Part shown: piece by piece, positions 10,070 to 17,747 of the stretch
Numbering within the stretch: the first letter of the stretch is position 1
How the letters are laid out: the number at the start of each line of letters is the position of its first letter
Source of the DNA: Phycisphaerae bacterium
Lineage (GTDB): Bacteria; Planctomycetota; Phycisphaerae; UBA1845; UTPLA1
Direction: 5' to 3'
NCBI GenBank assembly: GCA_035275405.1
Contig: DATEMU010000003.1
Span: 62,001-126,000, forward strand
DNA length: 64,000 bases
Position numbers and translations under genes: made by a program
Notes under the pieces: model-generated
The model's database searches: none
What the model was told of the DNA's origin: nothing
What the model saw: the letters and a program-made list of their open reading frames with translations, nothing else

Positions 10070-10657
10070 ATGCGAAAAGCGGTTACGCGAATTGAGGTCT
10101 TGCTCGGCCTGTTGGTTCTGGCGGGCGCGACATGGCTGTTGCTGCCGAACATCGGCTCCAGCAACATTGACGCGAAACGCACCCAATGCCTTTCTAACTT
10201 GGACACCATCGGCAAGGCGCTAACATCCTACTTGGCGGATTCCGACCAGCGTTGGCCATATGTTGCCAAGCTTGCAACGGTGGAGCTGCATACGCCGCCC
10301 TGGCCAACCCTCCCGAATGTCCTGGATCGGTACGTTAGTGGCGGTCGGGCGGTTTTTCATTGTCCAGCCGACCAGCGCGAGCTGTCGCCCGAGAGTGCGT
10401 TAACCAAGAAGTTTCCCAAAGAGACGACGTGGTTCGAGACCGAAGGAACGAGCTACGAATGGCTCTGGGGCGAGGCATACGGCGGTAAGAAGGTCGGGGA
10501 GGAATCGCTGGCCCAGGCCAAGGGTTTCGGCATGGGCCGGGCGGACCAGCCGCTGCTCGCGGATTTCGCGCCGTTTCACGCGGGCGACGGCGGCGGATCA
10601 TTCAACACACTGAACGCCGACTTGAAACCGCGAACTGCCCGGAACGAAAAGAAATAA
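10070..10657 (+). CDS. Prepilin-like (pseudopilin) protein with H-X9-DG-type C terminus
   Basis: A 195-residue protein with a degenerate type IV prepilin N terminus: KAVTRIEVLLGLLVLAG, with Glu at the +5 position that prepilin peptidases require, and then a hydrophobic helix. The region after it, with small residues and Cys (QCLSNLDTIGKAL, VFHCPADQ), resembles the pseudopilin-like proteins that are abundant in Planctomycetota. These proteins are presumed exported and surface-associated, but their role is poorly known. An in-frame TTG lies one codon upstream; I chose the ATG. Confidence 0.75.
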   Translation: MRKAVTRIEVLLGLLVLAGATWLLLPNIGSSNIDAKRTQCLSNLDTIGKALTSYLADSDQRWPYVAKLATVELHTPPWPTLPNVLDRYVSGGRAVFHCPADQRELSPESALTKKFPKETTWFETEGTSYEWLWGEAYGGKKVGEESLAQAKGFGMGRADQPLLADFAPFHAGDGGGSFNTLNADLKPRTARNEKK

Positions 10658-10706
10658 TCGATCGGCGCGCGGCCGTCGCGGCCGTACCGAGATTGGAGAA
10701 CCTTGG

Positions 10707-11360
10707 ATGACGACCGGTGAAGTGAAAAGCACAATTAAGCGCCATCGCACCGCGGCGTACGCCGGGGGCGCGGTCGGCCTGGCGCTTCTGGTCGGGTGGA
10801 TCGCATACAACTCGGCGATGACACCGGCGCGGCCGATCATCCAGACCGCGACGGCGGGCGAGGTTGTCGAGTACATCAGCAACGAGCGGGGCCTGAACAG
10901 CCTGGCGCAAATCGAGCAAAAGCAATTCCTCGAACAGTGGAAGGCCCAAGTCATGCAGGAGGGCCCCCGGAAAGAACTCAAGGAGTACTTCGAGGGCATG
11001 GATGAGGATGCACGAAAGCGATTCGTCGCCGCCATCACGCGGCATTTCAAGCGGGCTGGGATGGAGGATGCCCGGCGATATGCGCAGCTCACAAATCCCG
11101 GCGATCGTAACGCGTTTATTTCCGAACGCCTGGATCAGTACATTAGCGAAGGGTTTCTATTCAAGGACCTGGGCCGGAGCTTCAAGAGCGACTTTGCCGG
11201 CGGTCCCGACGAAGTGCAGCGCTGGATCATGGAGAATACGACGCCGGAGGAGCGGGCCGTTTTTGAACCCTACGCCGACGCCCTCAAGCGTGTCCGCGAG
11301 CAGAAGCGCCAACAGGAACAGGCCCCCAAATCCCCCACGGCCTCTGCAACTCCGCGGTAG
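10707..11360 (+). CDS. Hypothetical protein with N-terminal membrane anchor
   Basis: A 217-residue protein not recognised. TTGGAGAAC lies just before the ATG. After a basic start there is one transmembrane helix at about residues 17-35 (AYAGGAVGLALLVGWIAY). The remainder is highly charged and helical (EQWKAQVMQEGPRKELKEYF) and ends in a Gln/Pro/Thr-rich tail. It lies 49 bp after the prepilin-like gene on the same strand and ends 10 bp from the convergent LNS2-like gene. Topology suggests a single-pass protein with a soluble helical domain. Confidence 0.65.
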   Translation: MTTGEVKSTIKRHRTAAYAGGAVGLALLVGWIAYNSAMTPARPIIQTATAGEVVEYISNERGLNSLAQIEQKQFLEQWKAQVMQEGPRKELKEYFEGMDEDARKRFVAAITRHFKRAGMEDARRYAQLTNPGDRNAFISERLDQYISEGFLFKDLGRSFKSDFAGGPDEVQRWIMENTTPEERAVFEPYADALKRVREQKRQQEQAPKSPTASATPR

Positions 11361-11369
11361 GGGGGGCCC

Positions 11370-12311
11370 TTACGTCGGCTGCCACTTGATGACCGGCCGC
11401 AGCAGAAACTCCTCGCCGGCGAGGGCCTGCCGCAATCGCGCCGGCGCCTCCAAGACCTCCTTGTTGGCCTCGAAGAATTTCTCGACCATGGCCCAATTCC
11501 GCACGACGACCGCGTGCGAACGGAAGCGATTGCTGTCGGCATCGTCGATGATGATGGGAAGAAGTCCGTTCGCCGCGTAGGCCTCGGAGTCCGTCCGCGC
11601 ATTTCCGATTCCGATCAGGAGTCCGTCGGAGAGGACCTGCAGATCGGCGATCGTTCCACCCTTGAACTTCTGCACGCGAATCGCCTCGGCGAGGCTCGGC
11701 GTGGTGATGACCGGCCCGGCGGGAAAGCCGTGGCGGGATAGCCAGCGACGCGTCTTCTCCAATAAAAACCGGGGCCGGGCGCTCACATAGAGGACGTTGA
11801 ACCTCTTGGCCAATCGCCCCACCGCCTCGGCCGCGCCAGCAAGCGGTTGCGATCCGATGTCCTCCTCCTTGCCGTCGATGAGCGTTCCGTAATTCGTCGC
11901 TGAGATCGTCTCATCGATGTCCACCACGATGGTCGTCCGCACCGGGTCCCAGACAAACACACGGCCCAGGCCCTTTAATGCACGGCCATCGATCTCGGCA
12001 CGGCCCTCAATCAGTTGGGCCCCCTGGGGGACACGACAACAATACCGCGCAAACCCGCGGGAGTCGGTGGTCGCCGTGCCGATCTCCTTGCCGTCGGCGA
12101 GGAACGTGACGTTGACGCCGAGCAGTTTGTCGACGTGACCAATAGGGGCGGTATGTTCCGCGTAGGCATCGAAGGTCGTCTGCAGGCCATTGACCGCGAT
12201 CACATCGTTGACGGTGAGCATCGGCCGGGCACAGCCGGAGGCCAACAGGAATGCGGCGATGGCCAGGGCGAGAAGCGTGAGGCGGGGTTCAGAGTCTTGT
12301 TGAGTGTTCAT
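11370..12311 (-). CDS. Lipoprotein with lipin/LNS2-like HAD phosphatase domain
   Basis: A 313-residue predicted lipoprotein (lipobox LASGC, Cys27) with an Ig-like or linker region to about residue 120 and then a haloacid-dehalogenase domain. Visible HAD motifs: motif I D131-I-D133-E-T135, motif II in YVSARPR, the lysine of motif III in KFKGGTIADL, and motif IV GIGNARTDSEAY. The order and the GxGNxxTD form match the LNS2 domain of lipin phosphatidate phosphatases. It may act on phosphatidate or a related phosphate outside the cytoplasm; this is inferred from family similarity. All catalytic residues appear intact. Confidence 0.75.
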   Translation of the reverse strand: MNTQQDSEPRLTLLALAIAAFLLASGCARPMLTVNDVIAVNGLQTTFDAYAEHTAPIGHVDKLLGVNVTFLADGKEIGTATTDSRGFARYCCRVPQGAQLIEGRAEIDGRALKGLGRVFVWDPVRTTIVVDIDETISATNYGTLIDGKEEDIGSQPLAGAAEAVGRLAKRFNVLYVSARPRFLLEKTRRWLSRHGFPAGPVITTPSLAEAIRVQKFKGGTIADLQVLSDGLLIGIGNARTDSEAYAANGLLPIIIDDADSNRFRSHAVVVRNWAMVEKFFEANKEVLEAPARLRQALAGEEFLLRPVIKWQPT

Positions 12312-12409
12312 GGCATCCGATTGGATGCCCGAGACACGAGGCGGTTACCGGCCAGGTGGACTTTTTTGCCGAACGGCCTCTTGCAGGGAAAAGCCGCCCC
12401 GCGGCCGAA

Positions 12410-12940
12410 TTACGGATTTCTGGCACCGATTTGTGAGGCCGGGTTGCCCGGCTGCGGCACCGCCCGATAGTGGCCCGGGATATAGCCGCTCGGCGTATGC
12501 TCCGGCCGAGTGTAGGTGCCGTCGCCGCGATAGTGGCCGGGGATATATTCCCGCGACGTATGCTCGCCCGGTGTAAAGTCGCCGGTTCGGCCGTAGCGGC
12601 CTTCGATGTAACCCGTCGAGGTGTGCTCCGGTCGCACGTAATAGGTCTGCGGATAAATCGGCTCGGCCGTAGTCCTGTCGATCGGCGGCGGACCCTTGCC
12701 GACCGGTCGGCTGTAGCGGAGCCGCACCGCCTCCGGCAACCCCTCGCCGCTGCGCCACCGCGAATCCCGGAGATCATCATCACCCGCCTGCTGCTCGGGC
12801 ACGAGCCCGCCATCCGCCGTGCGGACATAAATTACCGGCCGATCCGGAATCGACACCTCGCGCACCGGCGGATGAACCGGTTGAGAACACGACGCGCCAA
12901 CCACCAAGAGCATCAGCGATTTGTAGCTTTTACGAAACAT
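12410..12940 (-). CDS. Repeat-containing small lipoprotein
   Basis: A 176-residue protein. I start it at the ATG at 12940, which gives a compact lipoprotein signal (MFRKSYKSLMLLVVGASC) with Cys18 as the likely lipid site; an ATG 14 codons upstream gives a poor signal. The C-terminal half holds three tandem copies, about 20 residues each, of a Tyr/Gly/His-rich motif of the form PEHTxxGYIxGxYR. Function is unknown; such repeats often mediate cell-wall or self-association. It lies just upstream of the LNS2-like gene on the same strand, so the two may be cotranscribed. Confidence 0.65.
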   Translation of the reverse strand: MFRKSYKSLMLLVVGASCSQPVHPPVREVSIPDRPVIYVRTADGGLVPEQQAGDDDLRDSRWRSGEGLPEAVRLRYSRPVGKGPPPIDRTTAEPIYPQTYYVRPEHTSTGYIEGRYGRTGDFTPGEHTSREYIPGHYRGDGTYTRPEHTPSGYIPGHYRAVPQPGNPASQIGARNP

Positions 12941-13008
12941 GCGCCACCGGTTGATTCTAGCGCGTGTGATGCTGCCCGGCACGTTGGAGCGAAGAGAAGA
13001 TACGACCC

Positions 13009-13764
13009 TTAATTATCTCCCAACCGATTGATCGTCGACGCCAGATACCCCGCCCCGAACCCGTTATCGATATTCACGACGCCTACCCCCGTCGCGCAGG
13101 AGTTCAGCATCGTGAGCAGCGGCGCGAGGCCCTGAAAGCTCGCCCCGTAGCCGACGCTCGTCGGTACGGCGATGACCGGGGCCTCAACGAGACCACCGAC
13201 GACGCTGGCCAGGGCCCCTTCCATCCCCGCCGCGACGACGACGACGCGCGCCTCGCGCAGGGCCTTGGAGTGCGCCAGCAAGCGATGGATCCCCGCCACA
13301 CCGACGTCGTAAAACTGCGCCGTCTTTTGATCCATGATCTCGCACGTCACGCGGGCCTCCTCAATCACGGGAATGTCGCTCGTCCCGCCGGTCACCAGCG
13401 CAATCGTCCCCGTACAGGCGCGCGGCGGCAGTTGGCGCAGCGTAATCGAGCGCGCGGCCGGATGGTAATCCGCGGCGGGGAAGGCGAAGCGGACAGATTC
13501 GTATTGCTCAGGCGCAGCGCGCGTCGCCAGGACATTAACACCGCTCGCGGCCAAGCGGGTAAAGATGGTCACGATCTGTTCGGTGGTCTTGCCGGGGCAG
13601 AAAATGACCTCCGGAAAGCCGCAGCGCAGCGACCGATGGTGGTCCACGTTGGCGAATTCCAGCGGCTCAAAAGGCAGGTGCTCCAGGCGCTCCAAAGCCT
13701 CCGCGATGGTTGTCCTACCGTCTTTCACTGATTGAAGCAGGGTTTTCAGTATGTCAGGCTGCAT
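13009..13764 (-). CDS. larB: LarB-type nickel-pincer cofactor synthase
   Basis: Member of the AIR carboxylase-like LarB family, which carboxylates and hydrolyses nicotinic acid adenine dinucleotide in making the nickel-pincer cofactor of lactate racemase and related enzymes. The 251-residue length fits. The N-terminal helical part (DGRTTIAEALERLEHLPFE) and the PurE-like Rossmann part (GGTSDIPVIEEA, AAGMEGALASVVGGL, SVGYGASFQGLAPLL, and the Gly-rich end) are characteristic. LarC and LarE are not in the window. The gene is divergent from the HEAT/TPR gene. Confidence 0.9.
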   Translation of the reverse strand: MQPDILKTLLQSVKDGRTTIAEALERLEHLPFEPLEFANVDHHRSLRCGFPEVIFCPGKTTEQIVTIFTRLAASGVNVLATRAAPEQYESVRFAFPAADYHPAARSITLRQLPPRACTGTIALVTGGTSDIPVIEEARVTCEIMDQKTAQFYDVGVAGIHRLLAHSKALREARVVVVAAGMEGALASVVGGLVEAPVIAVPTSVGYGASFQGLAPLLTMLNSCATGVGVVNIDNGFGAGYLASTINRLGDN

Positions 13765-13854
13765 AATTTTGCTGAACCGAGAGGCCCGGCAATCATTGCC
13801 GTTAATTCACAGGTGATGCTAGTGCGGCGGCCAAAGAAATAACAGGGTCCGGGT

Positions 13855-13883
13855 TTGACTGAGCGGGTGCGAAAAGGTATACT
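13855..13883 (+). promoter_or_regulatory. Sigma70-type promoter for the HEAT/TPR gene
   Basis: TTGACT (13855-13860), a 17-nt spacer and TATACT (13878-13883), close to consensus. Transcription would begin near 13890, leaving a leader of about 135 nt before the ATG at 14025. Confidence 0.7.
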
Positions 13884-14024
13884 TGTTTTTGCAGTTCGAA
13901 AGTTGCGCGAGGCGAGCCGCCAATCTCGAAACCGCCGTCGCGCCGGACCGTCCGGGGGCCCCGGAGCAATGCGGGCTGGTCATTCGCCGCAGCCCGCTTA
14001 ACGGACATTCTCAGGGATTTTTTC

Positions 14025-14723
14025 ATGGATGAACAGCGGTACGCCGGTCAGCGGCTGGTTCAACTTGCCGCTCCCTACCTCGATCGGAAAGACCGGGTCG
14101 GCCTGGCTGCCGCCCTCGAAGGCGAGTGGTCTCCGGAATGCCTCGCCCTCCTGCTGGAAGATGACAATGAGGCGGTCGTCCGCGCGGCCGCTGTTAGCCT
14201 GGGAGTGGTTGGAAGCGGCAAGGCCGGTCCCTCCCTGATACATCTCTTGGGACACGAAAATCCCGACGTGGTCGAAGCGGCGGAAGACGCCCTGTGGTCG
14301 ATCTGGTTCCGCGCCAAGGGTTCCTTGCCGCAGGCCGTGCTGGGCAAGATCGCCCAGGCCATCCGCAACGGCGAAACGGAAAATGTCGTGCCGATGCTGA
14401 CCGAGTTAATCCGCACGCAGCCGACATACGCCGAGGCCTTTCACCAGCGAAGCCAGGCGCACTACCTTCGCGGGGAGTACGAAGAAGGGCTGCGCGACGC
14501 GCGGCGGGCGTACGAACTCAACCCGCTCCACTTCGGGGCCCTTGCCAACATCGCCCACTGCTACGCCGCGATCGGGCACTATGCCGAGGCGCTCAAGTCC
14601 TACCGCGACGCGCTCGCCCTCTATCCCCACCAGCCGCTCATCCGCAAAGCCATTCGCGAGCTCCGCGAACGCGTCGCCCGGACCCAGCTCACAGGCGAAT
14701 TGATGCTTGTCGAAGCGGAGTAG
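14025..14723 (+). CDS. HEAT-repeat plus TPR protein
   Basis: A 232-residue cytoplasmic protein with no signal peptide. Residues about 20-95 look like HEAT-type helical pairs (DDNEAVVRAAAVSLGVVGSG, PDVVEAAEDALWSIW). Residues about 140-220 are two to three TPRs (AEAFHQRSQAHYLRGEYEEG, ALANIAHCYAAIGHYAEAL). Both are protein-interaction scaffolds, and no enzyme motif is visible. It stands alone behind its own promoter and ends 10 bp before the convergent DUF971 gene. Confidence 0.8.
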   Translation: MDEQRYAGQRLVQLAAPYLDRKDRVGLAAALEGEWSPECLALLLEDDNEAVVRAAAVSLGVVGSGKAGPSLIHLLGHENPDVVEAAEDALWSIWFRAKGSLPQAVLGKIAQAIRNGETENVVPMLTELIRTQPTYAEAFHQRSQAHYLRGEYEEGLRDARRAYELNPLHFGALANIAHCYAAIGHYAEALKSYRDALALYPHQPLIRKAIRELRERVARTQLTGELMLVEAE

Positions 14724-14732
14724 CGGCTCTCC

Positions 14733-15152
14733 TCAGGGACTGATCGCCCGCAAATACCGAAAATCGTAAATCCCCGTCGAATGACCGTCCGCCCACGTGA
14801 TCTGAATTGCGTAACGGCCGACAAGATGCGCGTCCGCGAAGACCGTCGCGCGCTCGATCCCCGCGGGCAGGATCGTCAGCGACATCCCCGTAAGCGCCGG
14901 CGGTTGCTCGCGGGTCTCGCGGCAGGTCGCGCACGGGCAGCGCTTTCGCAAGTAGGCTAGAGGGAAAAGGCTCTCCGCGCCGTCGGCCCACTTGATCCGC
15001 AGCCCCTCCTTGCGATCGAGGTGCAGGTCCACCGGCCGAACCTCATCGTCCGTCAGCGGGCGTTCGAGCGCCAGGGCGATCCGCTTTTCTTCGGCGATCT
15101 TTGAAGTGTCTGAAGGGGTCATCGTTTCAATCGATTGAGAGTCCAAACTCAT
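14733..15152 (-). CDS. DUF971 (GBBH-like N-terminal) domain protein
   Basis: About 139 residues. The DUF971 core is seen as LHLDRKEGLRIKWADGAES, the cysteine-bearing motif KRCPCATCRE, and the closing pattern YAIQITWADGHSTGIYDFRYL. This domain also forms the N terminus of gamma-butyrobetaine hydroxylases, where the Cys/His motif binds zinc. Stand-alone versions often neighbour Fe-S assembly factors, but none is visible here. The start is uncertain: ATGs at 15218, 15152 and 15122 are in frame. I prefer 15152 because it does not run into the divergent GNAT gene. Confidence 0.8.
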   Translation of the reverse strand: MSLDSQSIETMTPSDTSKIAEEKRIALALERPLTDDEVRPVDLHLDRKEGLRIKWADGAESLFPLAYLRKRCPCATCRETREQPPALTGMSLTILPAGIERATVFADAHLVGRYAIQITWADGHSTGIYDFRYLRAISP

Positions 15153-15216
15153 CCTTGACGCAGGACGTATGATAGCAGGTGCGTCTGATGCGGCCATATT
15201 ACTTCGGAGCGACGTC

Positions 15217-15711
15217 ATGATCCTGCGACCGGTGAGGGCGGCGGATATCCCGGCAGTCAGCGCGATCTACAACCACTACGTCCTCAACGCGACATGCACG
15301 TTCGCAACGGAGCCGGAGGGCGAGGCATATTGGCGCGACTGGCTGGCGGCGCACGACGGTGCGCATCCGGCGATCGTCGCCGAAGACAGCGGGCAGGTCG
15401 TGGGCTGGGGCTCGCTCTCGCGCTGGAACAATCGCTGCGCCTATCGGTTCTCGGTCGAGGACTCCGTGTACATTCGCACGGACCAACATCGCCGCGGCAT
15501 CGGCCGGTTGCTCTTGACGGAACTGGTCGCCCTGGCGCGAACGCACGGCCATCGCAATATCGTCGCCCAGATCGCCGACCACCAGCCGGCTAGCGAGAAG
15601 CTCCACGAGGCGCTGGGATTTCGCCAGGTTGGCGTGCTGGAGGCGATCGGCTTTAAGTTCGACCGGTGGATCGATGTGGCGATCTGGCAACTTCGTCTGG
15701 ACGGCGATTGA
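15217..15711 (+). CDS. GNAT N-acetyltransferase, phosphinothricin/MnaT-like
   Basis: A 164-residue acetyltransferase. The start MILRPVRAADIPAVSAIYNHYV is typical of the phosphinothricin acetyltransferase/MnaT group, and ATG 15217 has CGGAG upstream. Acetyl-CoA binding motif A appears as RRGIGRLLL, preceded by the strand VYIRTDQH, and motif B as ASEKLHEALGFRQVG. It probably acetylates an amino acid or small amine such as methionine sulfone or an antimetabolite; the substrate cannot be assigned from sequence. Ten bp separate it from the next gene, whose ribosome-binding site begins at its stop codon. Confidence 0.88.
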   Translation: MILRPVRAADIPAVSAIYNHYVLNATCTFATEPEGEAYWRDWLAAHDGAHPAIVAEDSGQVVGWGSLSRWNNRCAYRFSVEDSVYIRTDQHRRGIGRLLLTELVALARTHGHRNIVAQIADHQPASEKLHEALGFRQVGVLEAIGFKFDRWIDVAIWQLRLDGD

Positions 15712-15721
15712 GGAGGTCGAC

Positions 15722-16540
15722 GTGGAAGGTCTCGAGTCGCCGCCAGTGCTCGATGTGCGCGATCCGGCGTCCTTCGAACGGCTGCATCGAACGGGGGCTG
15801 TGAATATTCCGCTGGAGGAGTTGGGGCGGCGGATGCACGAACTGCCCGCGCGAGACACACCGCTGGTGATCTTTGACGGACAAGAGGCCAGAGCGATGTC
15901 GGCGGCGGAGCGGCTGCACCGGGCCGGACGGAACATCGCCAAAGTCGCCTTCGGGGATGCGTGGCTGCACGAGGGTCCGACTCGGACGGGCCCTTCAACC
16001 AGCCAACTTTGGTCTCCGCACGGAATCGTCTGCGAGGCGATAGAACATGCGAAGCCACTTTGGGGCCACGTTGCAGGTCGACGGGCGCTGGACATCGCCT
16101 GCGGTACCGGCCGCGACGCCATCTATCTGGCGACGCAGGGCCTTCACGTCGACGCCTGGGACATTCTCCCCGACGCCTTGGAGCGTTGCGACGATCTGGC
16201 ATTGCGGAATGGCGTCTTGGTGCAAACGGCCTGCCGGGATGTCGAGGCCCAGGGCCAGATTATCGCGCCGGACGTGTTCGACATCATCGTCTGCGTCAAT
16301 TTTTTACACCGCCCCCTAATGCCGCAGATCGCCGCCGGGGTGCAGCCTGGCGGCCTGGTCGCCTATGAAACCTTCGTCGAACCCCAACGAGAACGCTTCG
16401 GAAAGCCTGCCCGCGAGGCCCACGTGCTCAAACCGGGCGAATTATCCACGTGGTTTGTCGGCTGGGAGATATTGACCCACCGCGAGGGGCCGGCTGGGCC
16501 AAGGCGAATCGTCGCCGGGCTAATCGCACGAAAACCTTGA
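15722..16540 (+). CDS. Rhodanese-like domain fused to a SAM-dependent methyltransferase
   Basis: A 272-residue fusion starting at GTG 15722, preceded by AGGAGGT at 15711-15717. Residues 1-95 form a rhodanese-like domain (LDVRDPASFERLHRTGAVNIP), but the position of the persulfide-forming cysteine reads LVIFDGQEARA, with no Cys. Residues about 105-272 form a class I methyltransferase with motif I LDIACGTGRDAIYLA and a downstream VCVNFLHRP, resembling tellurite-resistance-type methyltransferases. The rhodanese domain is probably a regulatory or sulfur-carrier-binding module. The substrate is unknown. It is likely cotranscribed with the GNAT gene. Confidence 0.8.
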   Translation: MEGLESPPVLDVRDPASFERLHRTGAVNIPLEELGRRMHELPARDTPLVIFDGQEARAMSAAERLHRAGRNIAKVAFGDAWLHEGPTRTGPSTSQLWSPHGIVCEAIEHAKPLWGHVAGRRALDIACGTGRDAIYLATQGLHVDAWDILPDALERCDDLALRNGVLVQTACRDVEAQGQIIAPDVFDIIVCVNFLHRPLMPQIAAGVQPGGLVAYETFVEPQRERFGKPAREAHVLKPGELSTWFVGWEILTHREGPAGPRRIVAGLIARKP

Positions 16541-16614
16541 GTTGTCCACTATCGCCTGGGCCCGGGACGGGTCTAAAATGAAATAGTCGTGGGCTTGGGG
16601 GCGGAGGTCCTGTC

Positions 16615-17658
16615 ATGACGCAGCGATCCTGGGTCGCCGGTCTGGCCGTCGTTCTTTCACTTACTTCGACTATTATCTCTGCACAACAGCCAACATTCGA
16701 TGGCGATCGCGCACCCGGTCGCATGGAGGCCGCGGGCGGCCCTCCGATGACGCCCAGCGGCGATCCCTATCAAATGAACCCGGGCCATTACGTCGTCCCC
16801 GGCCCCGACGCGCCGGACTACTGGAGCCCGCATCTTCGGCCCTTCCCCGATTACAGCTACGAGCGCAGTCCCTTTTCCGCACCGCTGAGCCGGTCGCACA
16901 CGCCGTTTCGCCATTACGGTAGACAACCCGCCAGCAACGGTGCATCCACATACGGATGCGGGCCGGTATTCGGTGGCGGACATGCCTATGGTTATGCCGC
17001 GCCGTTCTGCGGCGACACCGCCGACGCCTACAACCAGGGCCGCTACGACGCCGACCGGGAATACAACTGGTTTCTCGCCTCGCAGCGCGCCGGCCGCCTG
17101 CTGAACCAGCATTCCGCGATGTTCGATCAGGGCATGAGTGAATTCCGAAACGGCCATTACGATCAGGCCGTCGTCCATTGGCTCGGCGCCGCGGAATCCA
17201 ATCATGCGAATGCGGCGTGCCGCCTGCACGCCGGTCACGCGATGTTCGCCCTCGGGCGCTATCGCGAGGGCGTGCAGCACATCGCGCGGGCCCACGAGCT
17301 TTCGCCAAGCCTGGCCTACAAGACCTTCGACATTCGCGACGAATATGGCGACACGGCGGAATTCGACGAGCACCTGGCGGCGCTGCAGGCATTTGTTGCC
17401 CGCCACCCCGACGACCCGTCGGGAATGGCAATGTTGGGCTACGTCACGTTTCATACGCAAGGTCCCGCCGCGGCGCTGCCCGTCCTGGAGCGGGCCGGTC
17501 GTCTAGATCGGCAGAGCTTCTTTATTCCCAAGCTGCTTCAATTGGCACGGCAGGCAAGTCCGACGACGCGCGAATTTCGCTCCAACAAGTCTCAAATCGG
17601 ACACAACAAATCGACATTACGGAATTCCCCTAACCGCACATCGACGTTGCGTATGTAA
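16615..17658 (+). CDS. Secreted TPR-containing protein
   Basis: A 347-residue protein with a clear signal peptide (WVAGLAVVLSLTSTIISAQ) and GGAGGTCCTGTC before the ATG. Residues 25-140 are Pro/Gly/Tyr-rich and low complexity. From about residue 165 come TPR-like helices (GMSEFRNGHYDQAVVHWLGA, AGHAMFALGRYREGVQHI) and a long C-terminal repeat region. It probably sits in the periplasm or cell surface as an interaction scaffold. Function not recognised. Confidence 0.7.
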   Translation: MTQRSWVAGLAVVLSLTSTIISAQQPTFDGDRAPGRMEAAGGPPMTPSGDPYQMNPGHYVVPGPDAPDYWSPHLRPFPDYSYERSPFSAPLSRSHTPFRHYGRQPASNGASTYGCGPVFGGGHAYGYAAPFCGDTADAYNQGRYDADREYNWFLASQRAGRLLNQHSAMFDQGMSEFRNGHYDQAVVHWLGAAESNHANAACRLHAGHAMFALGRYREGVQHIARAHELSPSLAYKTFDIRDEYGDTAEFDEHLAALQAFVARHPDDPSGMAMLGYVTFHTQGPAAALPVLERAGRLDRQSFFIPKLLQLARQASPTTREFRSNKSQIGHNKSTLRNSPNRTSTLRM

Positions 17659-17716
17659 ACGCGCAGTCCTCATCACGAATTCAACATGCTGGCTCGAAGA
17701 GCCAAATTTCGCTTCG

Positions 17717-17722
17717 TATAAT
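17717..17722 (+). promoter_or_regulatory. Candidate -10 element for the SGNH-like gene
   Basis: A perfect TATAAT lies 26 nt before the start codon at 17748. The matching -35 position (17694-17699, TCGAAG, 17-nt spacing) is weak. Confidence 0.45.
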
Positions 17723-17747
17723 CGAATGAATTCGACGAGGAAAGTCT

